Below, in pieces: positions 32,688 through 39,310 of a stretch of 64,000 nucleotides of DNA (position 1 is its first letter; every line of letters begins with the position of its first letter). A program made the position numbers and the translations under genes. The DNA comes from Acidimicrobiales bacterium. GTDB taxonomy: Bacteria > Actinomycetota > Acidimicrobiia > Acidimicrobiales > JAHWLA01. The stretch is taken from NCBI GenBank assembly GCA_035536915.1, contig DATLNE010000009.1, positions 48,633-112,632 on the forward strand, read 5' to 3'. Below the pieces are notes generated by a model. That model did no database searches and was not told the origin of the DNA. It was given only the letters and a program-made list of their open reading frames with translations.

Positions 32688-32772
32688 ATCTCCTCTCGTG
32701 ACCGGCCACGTACAACACCTTCTGCGGCCGCTCTCGATGTCGGCCGCGTAACCCGACCCGTCGAGAGGAGAT
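32688..32772 (+). promoter_or_regulatory. Structured leader that can hide the ribosome-binding site of the 52-codon gene
   Basis: An 11-bp perfect inverted repeat pairs ATCTCCTCTCG (32688-32698) with CGAGAGGAGAT (32762-32772). The second arm contains the GAGAGGAG ribosome-binding site of the gene at 32778. The 63-base loop has a further GCGGCCG/CGGCCGC stem. The anti-Shine-Dalgarno arrangement suggests translational control, but no known riboswitch class was recognised. Confidence 0.55.
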
Positions 32773-32777
32773 CACCA

Positions 32778-32936
32778 ATGCAGTCCCACCCCTTCGTCCA
32801 CGACGCGCTCGTGCGTGAGCGCATCGGCCGCCTGCTTTCGGCGCCCCGGCCGCGCCGACCGGGTGCGGAAGTCGACGCAAAGCGTCCTCCCGCTCCTGCT
32901 GTCACTGCCGCCGCCGGCGCCGGCCCACCGCAGTAA
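32778..32936 (+). CDS. Small protein of 52 residues, unknown function
   Basis: ATG 32778 has a strong GAGAGGAG ribosome-binding site eight bases upstream. The product begins MQSHPFVHDALVRERIGRLL and ends in a Pro/Ala-rich stretch closing VTAAAGAGPPQ. The N-terminal half could form an amphipathic helix; there is no signal peptide or membrane segment. I do not recognise a family. The unusual feature is the leader, which can fold to cover the ribosome-binding site. A perfect hairpin follows eight bases after the stop. Confidence 0.6.
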   Translation: MQSHPFVHDALVRERIGRLLSAPRPRRPGAEVDAKRPPAPAVTAAAGAGPPQ

Positions 32937-32943
32937 CGATGTG

Positions 32944-32976
32944 CCAGGGTGTCCCCGATGGATGGGGACACCCTGG
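32944..32976 (+). terminator. 13-bp perfect hairpin enclosing the next start codon
   Basis: CCAGGGTGTCCCC (32944-32956) pairs exactly with GGGGACACCCTGG (32964-32976); the seven-base loop GATGGAT contains the ATG (32958) of the following gene. Three more pairs (two of them G-T) can extend it outward. It may end the small-gene transcript or limit translation of the downstream zinc-ribbon gene. Confidence 0.6.
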
Positions 32977-33152
32977 TGCGCGACGGGCTCGAGTTGCTGT
33001 TCGTGATCGCTGTCGGCGGCATGCTCTGGTCGAGCATCAAGCGGCTGCGGCGGGGCGAGATCAGCGCCTACCTGTGCGTCGCCTGCGGACGGCCCACGTC
33101 TCGGGCCTACCCGCGTTGCAAGCACTGCGACGTCGAGCAGCCCCATGCGTGA
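32958..33152 (+). CDS. Small membrane-anchored zinc-ribbon protein
   Basis: A 64-residue protein with one hydrophobic segment (about residues 10-27, LELLFVIAVGGMLWSSI) followed by a basic stretch and a zinc ribbon of two CxxC knuckles: CVAC and CKHC near the C-terminus. Zinc binding is likely; function is unknown. The assigned ATG 32958 is inside a hairpin loop; GTG at 32949 or GTG at 32976 are alternatives. Its stop overlaps the epoxide-hydrolase start by eight bases. Confidence 0.7.
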   Translation: MDGDTLVRDGLELLFVIAVGGMLWSSIKRLRRGEISAYLCVACGRPTSRAYPRCKHCDVEQPHA

Positions 33153-34008
33153 GCGCTACCTCGTCACCAACGGCATCACGCTGTTCGCCGTCGAGGCCGG
33201 GCCGCAGCACGGGCCGCTGGTGTTGTTGGTACACGGGTGGCCCGAGTTCTGGTGGTCGTGGCGCCACCAACTCCCCGTGCTGGCCGACGCCGGCTACCAC
33301 GCGGTGGCCGTCGACCTGCCCGGCTACGGCCGCAGCGACAAGCCAGATGTCGTCTACGACGAACGCTGGGTCAACACGTGCCTGGCCGGCGCCGTCACCG
33401 CGCTGGGCCACGACGACGCCGTGATCGTCGGCCACGACTGGGGCGGGCTGTTGGCCTGGCCCTTCGCCCGCCGATTCCCCGAACGCACCCGTGCCGTGGT
33501 CGGGGTCAACACCCCCGACTTCGCCCGCCCGCCGACAGCGCCGGTCGAGCTCATGCGCCAGTTCCTCCCCCGCCCCAACTACATCGTGCAGTTCCAAGAG
33601 CGTGGCCCGGCCGAGTGGTTCCTCGGCTCCGACGTGCGGGCGTGGCTGACCGGCGTCTTCCGCGGCCCGGCCACCCATCGCTTCGAAGCCTTCCCCGACG
33701 ACGTGCTCGACCGATACGTCGAGGTGTTCGGCGCGATGGGCGCCGTGGGGCCGCCCATCGAGTACTACCGCAACATGGACCGCAACTGGGAGCTGGCCGC
33801 CGACCTCCCCGAACTGGTGCAGGCGCCCGCCCTCATGGTCACCGCCGAACACGACCCCGTGCTGCGCCCGGCCATGGCCGAAGGCATGGAGGCGCGGGTG
33901 CCCAACCTGCGCGACACCGTGCTCATCGAGGACTGCGGCCACTGGACGCAGCAGGAACAACCGGAGGCGTTCAACCGGGCCTTGCTCGCCTTCTTGGACA
34001 ATCTCTGA
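33145..34008 (+). CDS. Alpha/beta hydrolase, epoxide hydrolase-like
   Basis: A 287-residue alpha/beta-fold hydrolase. HGWPE provides the oxyanion hole as in soluble epoxide hydrolases, the nucleophile is D98 in VIVGHDWGG, the acid is in MVTAEHDPVL and the histidine is H266 in EDCGHWTQQEQPE. The lid contains EYYRN, which could give one of the two tyrosines that hold the epoxide. An Asp nucleophile indicates an epoxide hydrolase or haloalkane dehalogenase rather than an esterase. Co-directional with the small zinc-ribbon gene, and followed by a merR gene with its own promoter. Confidence 0.88.
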   Translation: MRERYLVTNGITLFAVEAGPQHGPLVLLVHGWPEFWWSWRHQLPVLADAGYHAVAVDLPGYGRSDKPDVVYDERWVNTCLAGAVTALGHDDAVIVGHDWGGLLAWPFARRFPERTRAVVGVNTPDFARPPTAPVELMRQFLPRPNYIVQFQERGPAEWFLGSDVRAWLTGVFRGPATHRFEAFPDDVLDRYVEVFGAMGAVGPPIEYYRNMDRNWELAADLPELVQAPALMVTAEHDPVLRPAMAEGMEARVPNLRDTVLIEDCGHWTQQEQPEAFNRALLAFLDNL

Positions 34009-34013
34009 GCATT

Positions 34014-34032
34014 CACTCGTACAATGCGAGTG
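34014..34032. promoter_or_regulatory. Promoter and dyad operator of the merR-menG-menF unit
   Basis: CACTCG (34014-34019) and CGAGTG (34027-34032) flank TACAATG; the -10 element TACAAT (34020-34025) lies inside the spacer and ends seven bases before the GTG start, so the transcript is leaderless. The dyad overlapping the -10 element would suit autoregulation by the MerR product. Confidence 0.6.
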
Positions 34033-34751
34033 TGGACTATCGGGTAGACGAGCTGGCCGCCGCCGCCGACGTCTCCGTCGACACGGTGCGCTTCTACCAG
34101 TCGAAGGGGCTGCTGCCCCCGCCGCGACGGGAGGGGCGGGTGGCGTGGTACGGCGGCGACCACCTTGACCGCCTCGACCGCATCCGGCGGCTGCAGGCCC
34201 GGGGCCTCACCCTGGCGGTCATCCGCCGGCTGCTCTCGGGCGAGCTCGACGCCGCCGACGAGGCCTTGGTCACCGCGGTGGCCGAGCCGCCGACGGCGGA
34301 GTCGTTCTCGCTCGAGGAACTGGCCGAGCGCAGCGGGATCCCCTTGCCGCTGCTGCAGGCGGTCGAGCGCGAGGGCCTGCTCGTCCCCCGTCGCGACGGC
34401 TATACCGCCGACGACGTGGCCGTGGCCCGGGCCGGGCTCACGCTGTTGGAGCAGGGGCTGCCGCTGCCCGAAGTCCTCGACCTGGCCCGTGCCCACCACG
34501 CCGCCATGCGGGCGGTGGCCGAGCAGGCCGTGGCGCTGTTCGACGAGCACGTACGCCGGCCGCTGCGCACCTCGGGCCTTCCCGACGAGGAGGCCGCCGC
34601 CCGGTTGGTCGACGCCTTCCAGACGCTGCTGCCGGCGACGGCGTCGTTGGTCGGCCACCACTTCACCCGCACCTTGCTGGCGGTGGCCCAGGAACACATC
34701 GAACGAGTGGGCGACGAGGCCGAGCTCGCGGCCGTGAGGAGCGCACGATGA
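34032..34751 (+). CDS. MerR family transcriptional regulator
   Basis: A 239-residue regulator with an N-terminal MerR winged helix (YRVDELAAAADVSVDTVRFYQSKGLLPPPRR) followed by a dimerisation helix and an unusual second MerR-like helix-turn-helix (SLEELAERSGIPLPLLQAVEREGLL), then a helical effector domain. There are no metal-binding cysteines, so it is not a metal sensor of the MerR/CueR type. GTG start at 34032 is given by the -10 element. Its stop overlaps the menG ATG, so it may regulate the menaquinone genes that follow. The effector is unknown. Confidence 0.9.
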   Translation: MDYRVDELAAAADVSVDTVRFYQSKGLLPPPRREGRVAWYGGDHLDRLDRIRRLQARGLTLAVIRRLLSGELDAADEALVTAVAEPPTAESFSLEELAERSGIPLPLLQAVEREGLLVPRRDGYTADDVAVARAGLTLLEQGLPLPEVLDLARAHHAAMRAVAEQAVALFDEHVRRPLRTSGLPDEEAAARLVDAFQTLLPATASLVGHHFTRTLLAVAQEHIERVGDEAELAAVRSAR

Positions 34752-35434
34752 ACCTGCCCCAGGGCGAGGCCAAGGTCCGGGCCGTGCGCGACATGTTCGA
34801 CGCCATCGCGCCTCGCTACGACTTGGTGAACCGCATCATGACCTTCCGCCTCGACGTGTGGTGGCGGCGCCTGTCGGTGCGATCGCTCGGCCTGCCCCCG
34901 GGCGCAGTGGTGCTCGACCTGGCTGCGGGCACGGGCGACCTGTGCCGCGAGCTCACCGCCGCCGGGTTGCAACCGGTCGGCGTCGACATGTCGTGGGGCA
35001 TGCTCGCCCATGCCCGTACCACGGCACCGCTGGTGCAAGCCGACGCCCTTCGGCTCCCCGTGCCCGACGGTTCGGTGGCCGGCGTCACGTGCGGGTTCGC
35101 CCTGCGCAACTTCGTGGCGTTGGAGCCCTTCTTCGCCGAGTTGGCCCGTGTCGTGCGACCCGGCGGGCGCATCGCCTTGCTGGAGGTGGCGGAGCCTGCC
35201 AACCCGGTGTTGCGCAAAGGCCACGCCGTCTACTTCGGCAAGGTGGTGCCCCGCATCGGTGCTCTGTTGTCGGACGGGGCCGCCTACCAGTACCTGCCGA
35301 AGTCGGTGGCGTACCTGCCGCCACCCCCTGAGTTGCTGGCCCTGCTCGCGGCGGCGGGCTTCGACGCCGTGGAACGACGACTGCTCAGCGGCGGCATCAG
35401 CCAACTGCTGACTGCCACGAGGAGGCCCGCATGA
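34748..35434 (+). CDS. menG: Demethylmenaquinone methyltransferase
   Basis: SAM-dependent C-methyltransferase (UbiE/MenG family), 228 residues, the last step of menaquinone synthesis. It has FDAIAPRYDLVNRIMTFRLDVWWRR, the SAM motif VLDLAAGTGDLCREL, ADALRLPVPDGSVAGVTCGFALRNF and the PGGRIALLEVAEP strand. ATG 34748 overlaps the merR stop (ATGA), and its own stop overlaps menF by four bases. Full length and intact; in organisms that make only menaquinone it acts on demethylmenaquinone. Confidence 0.94.
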   Translation: MNLPQGEAKVRAVRDMFDAIAPRYDLVNRIMTFRLDVWWRRLSVRSLGLPPGAVVLDLAAGTGDLCRELTAAGLQPVGVDMSWGMLAHARTTAPLVQADALRLPVPDGSVAGVTCGFALRNFVALEPFFAELARVVRPGGRIALLEVAEPANPVLRKGHAVYFGKVVPRIGALLSDGAAYQYLPKSVAYLPPPPELLALLAAAGFDAVERRLLSGGISQLLTATRRPA

Positions 35435-36651
35435 CCGTGGCCCGCACACTCCGTGGGCTGACAGTGCGAACGGTGGCCCTCGACAGGCCGGTCGACCTCG
35501 CCGCCTTCGCGGGCGACGACGGGCTGCTCTACGAACACGACGGCGCGGGCTTGGCCGGACGTGGCGTGGCCATGCGCATCAGCGGCCGCTTGGCCGAGCT
35601 GCCCGAGCGGGTGACCCGGGCGCTGCACTCCATCTCCTCGCACGACGACGTGGGCCTGCCCGGCTGCGGGCCCGTCGCCATGGGGGCACTGCCCTTCGAC
35701 CCCGATGCCGAAGGCTCGATGGTGATCCCGGCCACGGTGGTCGGGCGCGCCGCCGACGGCACGTCGTGGATGACGACCGTCGCCGGATGGCCCGAAGAGA
35801 CGGCCCCGATGCCGGTCGAACGGCGGCCTCCCGACCGCTTCACCCTCGACGCGGTGCGATCGCACGAGGACTGGTGCGAGGCCGTGGCCCGGGCGGTCGA
35901 GGTCATCCGCAGCGGGCGGCTCGACAAGGTGGTGCTGGCCCGCGAGGTGCGGGTGGAGGCCAACCGCCCGATCCTGCCCGTCGACGTGCTCGGCCGGCTG
36001 CGCACGCTGTACCCCTCGTGCCGGCTCTTCTCCGTCGAGGGTTTCGTGGGCGCCAGCCCTGAGATTCTCATCTCACGATGTGAGACGACGGTTCGCTCGC
36101 ACCCGTTGGCCGGGACCATCCCCCGCAGCGGCAACCCGGCGGCCGACGACGCGCTGGCCGAAGCGTTGCTGGGGTCGCAGAAGGACCGGTGGGAGCACCG
36201 GCTGGTGGTGGAGGAGGTGGCCGCCGCGCTGACGCCGCACTGCGAAGTCCTCGAAGTGCCGGAAGGCCCGTCGATCGTGCCCTTGCGCAACGTGTCGCAC
36301 CTGGGCACGGCCATCGTCGGACGGTTGCACCCCGACGGTCCCGACGCGTTGACCTTGGCCGCCCTGCTCCACCCCACGCCCGCGGTGGGCGGCACGCCCA
36401 CCCGTGAGGCGTTGTCACTGATCGCCGAGCTCGAAGGGCTCGACCGTGGCCGGTACGCAGGGGCCGTGGGGTGGGTCGACGGCAACGGCGACGGGGAGTT
36501 CGCGGTAGGCATCCGTTCCGCCGAGCTCGACGGCAGCAGCGCTCGGCTGTTCGCAGGCGTGGGGGTGGTGGCCGACTCCGACCCGGCCGCCGAGCTGGCC
36601 GAGACGCAGCTGAAGCTGCAGGCGCTGCTGGCCGCCGTCGTACGCCCGTAG
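35431..36651 (+). CDS. menF: Isochorismate synthase
   Basis: Chorismate-utilising enzyme of 406 residues that forms isochorismate for menaquinone. The chorismate-binding domain covers the C-terminal 260 residues: LDKVVLAREVRVEA, EGFVGASPEILISR, SHPLAGTIPRSG, GSQKDRWEHRLVVEEVA, HPTPAVGGTPTREAL and the magnesium-binding end FAGVGVVADSDPAAELAETQLK. Salicylate synthases share the fold, but the men neighbours argue for MenF. ATG 35431 overlaps the menG stop. Confidence 0.92.
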   Translation: MTVARTLRGLTVRTVALDRPVDLAAFAGDDGLLYEHDGAGLAGRGVAMRISGRLAELPERVTRALHSISSHDDVGLPGCGPVAMGALPFDPDAEGSMVIPATVVGRAADGTSWMTTVAGWPEETAPMPVERRPPDRFTLDAVRSHEDWCEAVARAVEVIRSGRLDKVVLAREVRVEANRPILPVDVLGRLRTLYPSCRLFSVEGFVGASPEILISRCETTVRSHPLAGTIPRSGNPAADDALAEALLGSQKDRWEHRLVVEEVAAALTPHCEVLEVPEGPSIVPLRNVSHLGTAIVGRLHPDGPDALTLAALLHPTPAVGGTPTREALSLIAELEGLDRGRYAGAVGWVDGNGDGEFAVGIRSAELDGSSARLFAGVGVVADSDPAAELAETQLKLQALLAAVVRP

Positions 36652-36671
36652 CGCCACTAGCGTCGGAGGCG

Positions 36672-37370
36672 ATGCCGCAGTCCGTCGTCCTCGTGCACGG
36701 GTTCACCCAGACGGCCGCGTCGTGGGACGGCGTGCTCGACGGCACCGCCATCGACGTCGTGCCCCACGACGACCTGTGGGCCACCGCTCGACACATCGGC
36801 GAGCAGTACGGCCCTGCCGCCTACGTGGGCTACTCCATGGGCGGGCGCCTGTGCCTGCACCTGGCGCTGGCCACACCGGAAGCGGTGGAGCGGCTGGTCG
36901 TGTTGGGCGCCACCGCCGGCATCGAAGACGAGCGGGAGCGGGCGGCCCGGCGCCAAGCCGACGAACGGCTGGCCGACGACATCGACCGCGACGGCGTGGA
37001 CGCCTTCCTCGAACGGTGGCTCTCGCACCCCATGTTCGGCGGGCTGCCCGAACCCGGCCCCCGGCGGCGCGACCCGGGCATCCTGGCCGCCTGCCTGCGC
37101 AGGCTCGGCACCGGGGTGCAAGAGCCGTTGTGGGACCGGCTGCCCGCGCTGTCGATGCCGGTGTTGGTGGTGGCGGGCGAACGAGACGACAAGTTCATCG
37201 CCATCGGCCGGCGCATGGCCGAGGCCATCGGCACCAACGCCCGCTTCGCCGTGGTTCCGGGCGCGGGCCACGCCGCCCACTTGGAAGAGCCGACTGCCTT
37301 CCGGGAGGTCGTGGAACCCTTCCTACAGGGCGATGCCGAAGGCGAAGAGGGCGCCGAAGGCCAGCTGTAG
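36672..37370 (+). CDS. MenH-like alpha/beta hydrolase
   Basis: A 232-residue alpha/beta hydrolase in the position of MenH, which releases pyruvate to give SHCHC in menaquinone synthesis. Features are LVHGFTQTAASWD, the nucleophile elbow VGYSMGGRLCLHLAL, AGERDDKF and the histidine in PGAGHAAHLEEP. ATG 36672 with GGAGG upstream. The last 48 bases overlap the 3' end of the convergent menA gene. By sequence alone it could be another esterase, so MenH is inferred from context. Confidence 0.82.
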   Translation: MPQSVVLVHGFTQTAASWDGVLDGTAIDVVPHDDLWATARHIGEQYGPAAYVGYSMGGRLCLHLALATPEAVERLVVLGATAGIEDERERAARRQADERLADDIDRDGVDAFLERWLSHPMFGGLPEPGPRRRDPGILAACLRRLGTGVQEPLWDRLPALSMPVLVVAGERDDKFIAIGRRMAEAIGTNARFAVVPGAGHAAHLEEPTAFREVVEPFLQGDAEGEEGAEGQL

Positions 37371-38189
37371 CCGGGCCGTGTCCTGAAGCACGGCCACCAG
37401 GCCGCGCCCCGACTCGCCCGCCAGCACGGTGCGAACCGGGCGCACGGCGAACCAGATGGCCAGCAGCACGACGGCGGCGGCCGGTTCCATCATGGCCACG
37501 GGCAGGGCCAGCACGAAGGGCGCCACTGCGCACGACACGTACAGCAGCCGGGTGGCGTCGTCGCCGATGCGCACGGCCAGCGTGTGCTTGCCTGCGGCGG
37601 TGTCGCCGGGGATGTCGCGCAGGTTGTTCACCACGAGCAGGGCGGTGGCCAACAGCCCCACGGGCACAGCAGCGAGCAGGGCCAGGAACGGCACCCGCTC
37701 GAGGTGCACGTAGGCCGATCCGATGACGGCCACGAGCCCGAAGAATACGAAGACGAACACCTCGCCCATGCCCGCGTAGCCGTAAGGGCGTGGCCCCCCG
37801 GTGTAGAGCCAGCCTGCGGCGATGGACGCCGCGCCCACGAGCAGCAGACGAGGGTCGACGGCCAGCGACAGCAGCAGCCCGACGGCCCCGGCCACGGCGA
37901 AGGCGGCGATGGCGGCCCGTTTCACCGCAGTGGGCGTAGCCAGCCCGGCCGCCACCAATCGCACCGGGCCGACGCGGGCGTCGTCGGTGCCGCGCACGCC
38001 GTCGCTGTAGTCGTTGGCGTAGTTGGTGCCGACCTGGATGGCCAGGGCCACGACCATGGCGGCGGCGGCCCGCCACCACACGACGATGCCTCCGGCATGC
38101 GCAATGGCGGTGCCGACGAGGACAGGGACGACGGCGGCGGGCAGGGTGCGGGGGCGGGCGCCGGCCACCCACGGAGAGTTGTTGCGCAT
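37323..38189 (-). CDS. menA: 1,4-dihydroxy-2-naphthoate polyprenyltransferase
   Basis: UbiA-family membrane prenyltransferase of 288 residues with about eight hydrophobic segments. The first Asp-rich motif is QVGTNYANDYSDGVRGTDD and the second is LLVVNNLRDIPGDTAAGKHTLAVRIG, both needed for Mg-prenyl diphosphate. It joins DHNA to the isoprenoid chain. ATG 38189 lies a few bases after a TAGGGT -10 element shared back to back with menE. Its 3' end overlaps menH by 48 bases on the opposite strand. Confidence 0.94.
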   Translation of the reverse strand: MRNNSPWVAGARPRTLPAAVVPVLVGTAIAHAGGIVVWWRAAAAMVVALAIQVGTNYANDYSDGVRGTDDARVGPVRLVAAGLATPTAVKRAAIAAFAVAGAVGLLLSLAVDPRLLLVGAASIAAGWLYTGGPRPYGYAGMGEVFVFVFFGLVAVIGSAYVHLERVPFLALLAAVPVGLLATALLVVNNLRDIPGDTAAGKHTLAVRIGDDATRLLYVSCAVAPFVLALPVAMMEPAAAVVLLAIWFAVRPVRTVLAGESGRGLVAVLQDTARLQLAFGALFAFGIAL

Positions 38190-38199
38190 GTCGGCCGGC

Positions 38200-38206
38200 T
38201 ACCCTA
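38200..38206. promoter_or_regulatory. Bidirectional -10 sequence TACCCTA between menA and menE
   Basis: The seven bases TACCCTA contain TACCCT for the plus strand (eight bases before the menE GTG) and TAGGGT for the minus strand (12 bases before the menA ATG). The two -10 elements overlap almost fully, so only one polymerase can open the site at a time. Confidence 0.5.
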
Positions 38207-38212
38207 CCGGCG

Positions 38213-39241
38213 GTGCCCCGGCTGGTTCCCCTCGACGCCACCCTGGCGCCCGACTTCGTGTCCGCCCTGCGGCGGGTGTGGGACGCCGGCGACGCCGCCT
38301 TGCCCGTCGACCCCCGCCTCTCCCGGCCCGCCGTGGAGGCTGTGCTGGCGTCGATGCGAGTCGGCGAGGCGGTGGAGGACGGCGACGCCCTGGTGGTGCC
38401 CACCAGCGGGTCGACCGGCGAGCCCAAGGGGGTCGTGCTCACCCATGGCGCGGTGGCGGCATCGGCGACGGCGGCGTCGCAGCGGCTGGGCGTGGACGAC
38501 AGCGACCGGTGGCTGGCGTGCCTGCCGTTGGCCCACATCGGCGGGCTGTCGGTGGTGACCCGGGCCATGGTGACGGGCACCGCGCTGACCTTCGACGTCG
38601 ACGACCCCGCCGCCACGTTGGTGTCGTTGGTGCCCACGCAGGTCGAGCGCATGGACGTGACGCGCTTCCGGGCCGTGCTGGTGGGCGGCTCGGCCGACTG
38701 GCGTCGGGACCGGCCGCCCAACGTGCTGCGCACGTACGGCCTGACCGAGGCCGGCAGCGGCGTCGCCTACGACGGCGTGCCCCTCGACGGCGTGGAGGTG
38801 CGGGTCGACGACGACGGGCAGGTGTGGCTGCGGGGGCCGATGCTGCTGCGCTGCTACCGCGACGGCGCCGACCCCAAGGACGGCGAGGGTTGGTTCCCCA
38901 CCGGCGACGCCGGGCGCTTCGAGGACGGGCGCGTGCACATCGAGGGCCGCATGGGCGACGTCATCGTGACCGGTGGCGAGAAGGTGTGGCCGGCTCCCGT
39001 GGAAGCAGTGCTGCGCACCCATCCCCAGGTGGCCGACGTGGCCGTGGTGGGCCGTCCCGACGACGAATGGGGCCGACGGGTGGTGGCCGTCGTCGTGCCT
39101 GCAGGCGAGCCGCCGAGCCTTGACAGCCTGCGCGGCTGGGTCAAGGAACGGCTGCCCGCCTGGTGCGCGCCGCGGGAGGTGGAGGTGGTCGACGCCCTCC
39201 CCCGCACCGCGATCGGCAAGGTCCGCCGCGCCGAGTTGTAA
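38213..39241 (+). CDS. menE: o-Succinylbenzoate-CoA ligase-like AMP-binding enzyme
   Basis: AMP-forming ligase of 342 residues, short as in mycobacterial MenE, which activates o-succinylbenzoate for ring closure. It has VVPTSGSTGEPKGVVLTH, ACLPLAHIGGLSVVTRAM, RTYGLTEAGSG, GWFPTGDAGRFEDGRVHIEGR, VTGGEKVWPAPVE and the catalytic lysine in PRTAIGKVRRAEL. GTG 38213 follows TACCCT by eight bases. Divergent menA and nearby menF/menG make MenE the likely role. The 53-bp palindromic repeat begins five bases after the stop. Confidence 0.9.
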   Translation: MPRLVPLDATLAPDFVSALRRVWDAGDAALPVDPRLSRPAVEAVLASMRVGEAVEDGDALVVPTSGSTGEPKGVVLTHGAVAASATAASQRLGVDDSDRWLACLPLAHIGGLSVVTRAMVTGTALTFDVDDPAATLVSLVPTQVERMDVTRFRAVLVGGSADWRRDRPPNVLRTYGLTEAGSGVAYDGVPLDGVEVRVDDDGQVWLRGPMLLRCYRDGADPKDGEGWFPTGDAGRFEDGRVHIEGRMGDVIVTGGEKVWPAPVEAVLRTHPQVADVAVVGRPDDEWGRRVVAVVVPAGEPPSLDSLRGWVKERLPAWCAPREVEVVDALPRTAIGKVRRAEL

Positions 39242-39246
39242 CCCCC

Positions 39247-39299
39247 CGAAGTTGCGTAGCAATCGCGCCGTTTTACGGCGCGATCCGTACACAACTTCG
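39247..39299. repeat. 53-bp palindromic intergenic repeat, copy 2
   Basis: Outer arms CGAAGTTG/CAACTTCG, then GTA/TAC, then a perfect 9-bp stem ATCGCGCCG/CGGCGCGAT around a TTTTA loop. It is the same length as and 81% identical to the element at 24947-24999. It fills the 69 bases between the menE stop and the stop of the convergent transpeptidase gene, and could end both transcripts. Confidence 0.82.
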
Positions 39300-39310
39300 G
39301 GTCGTGGGGG

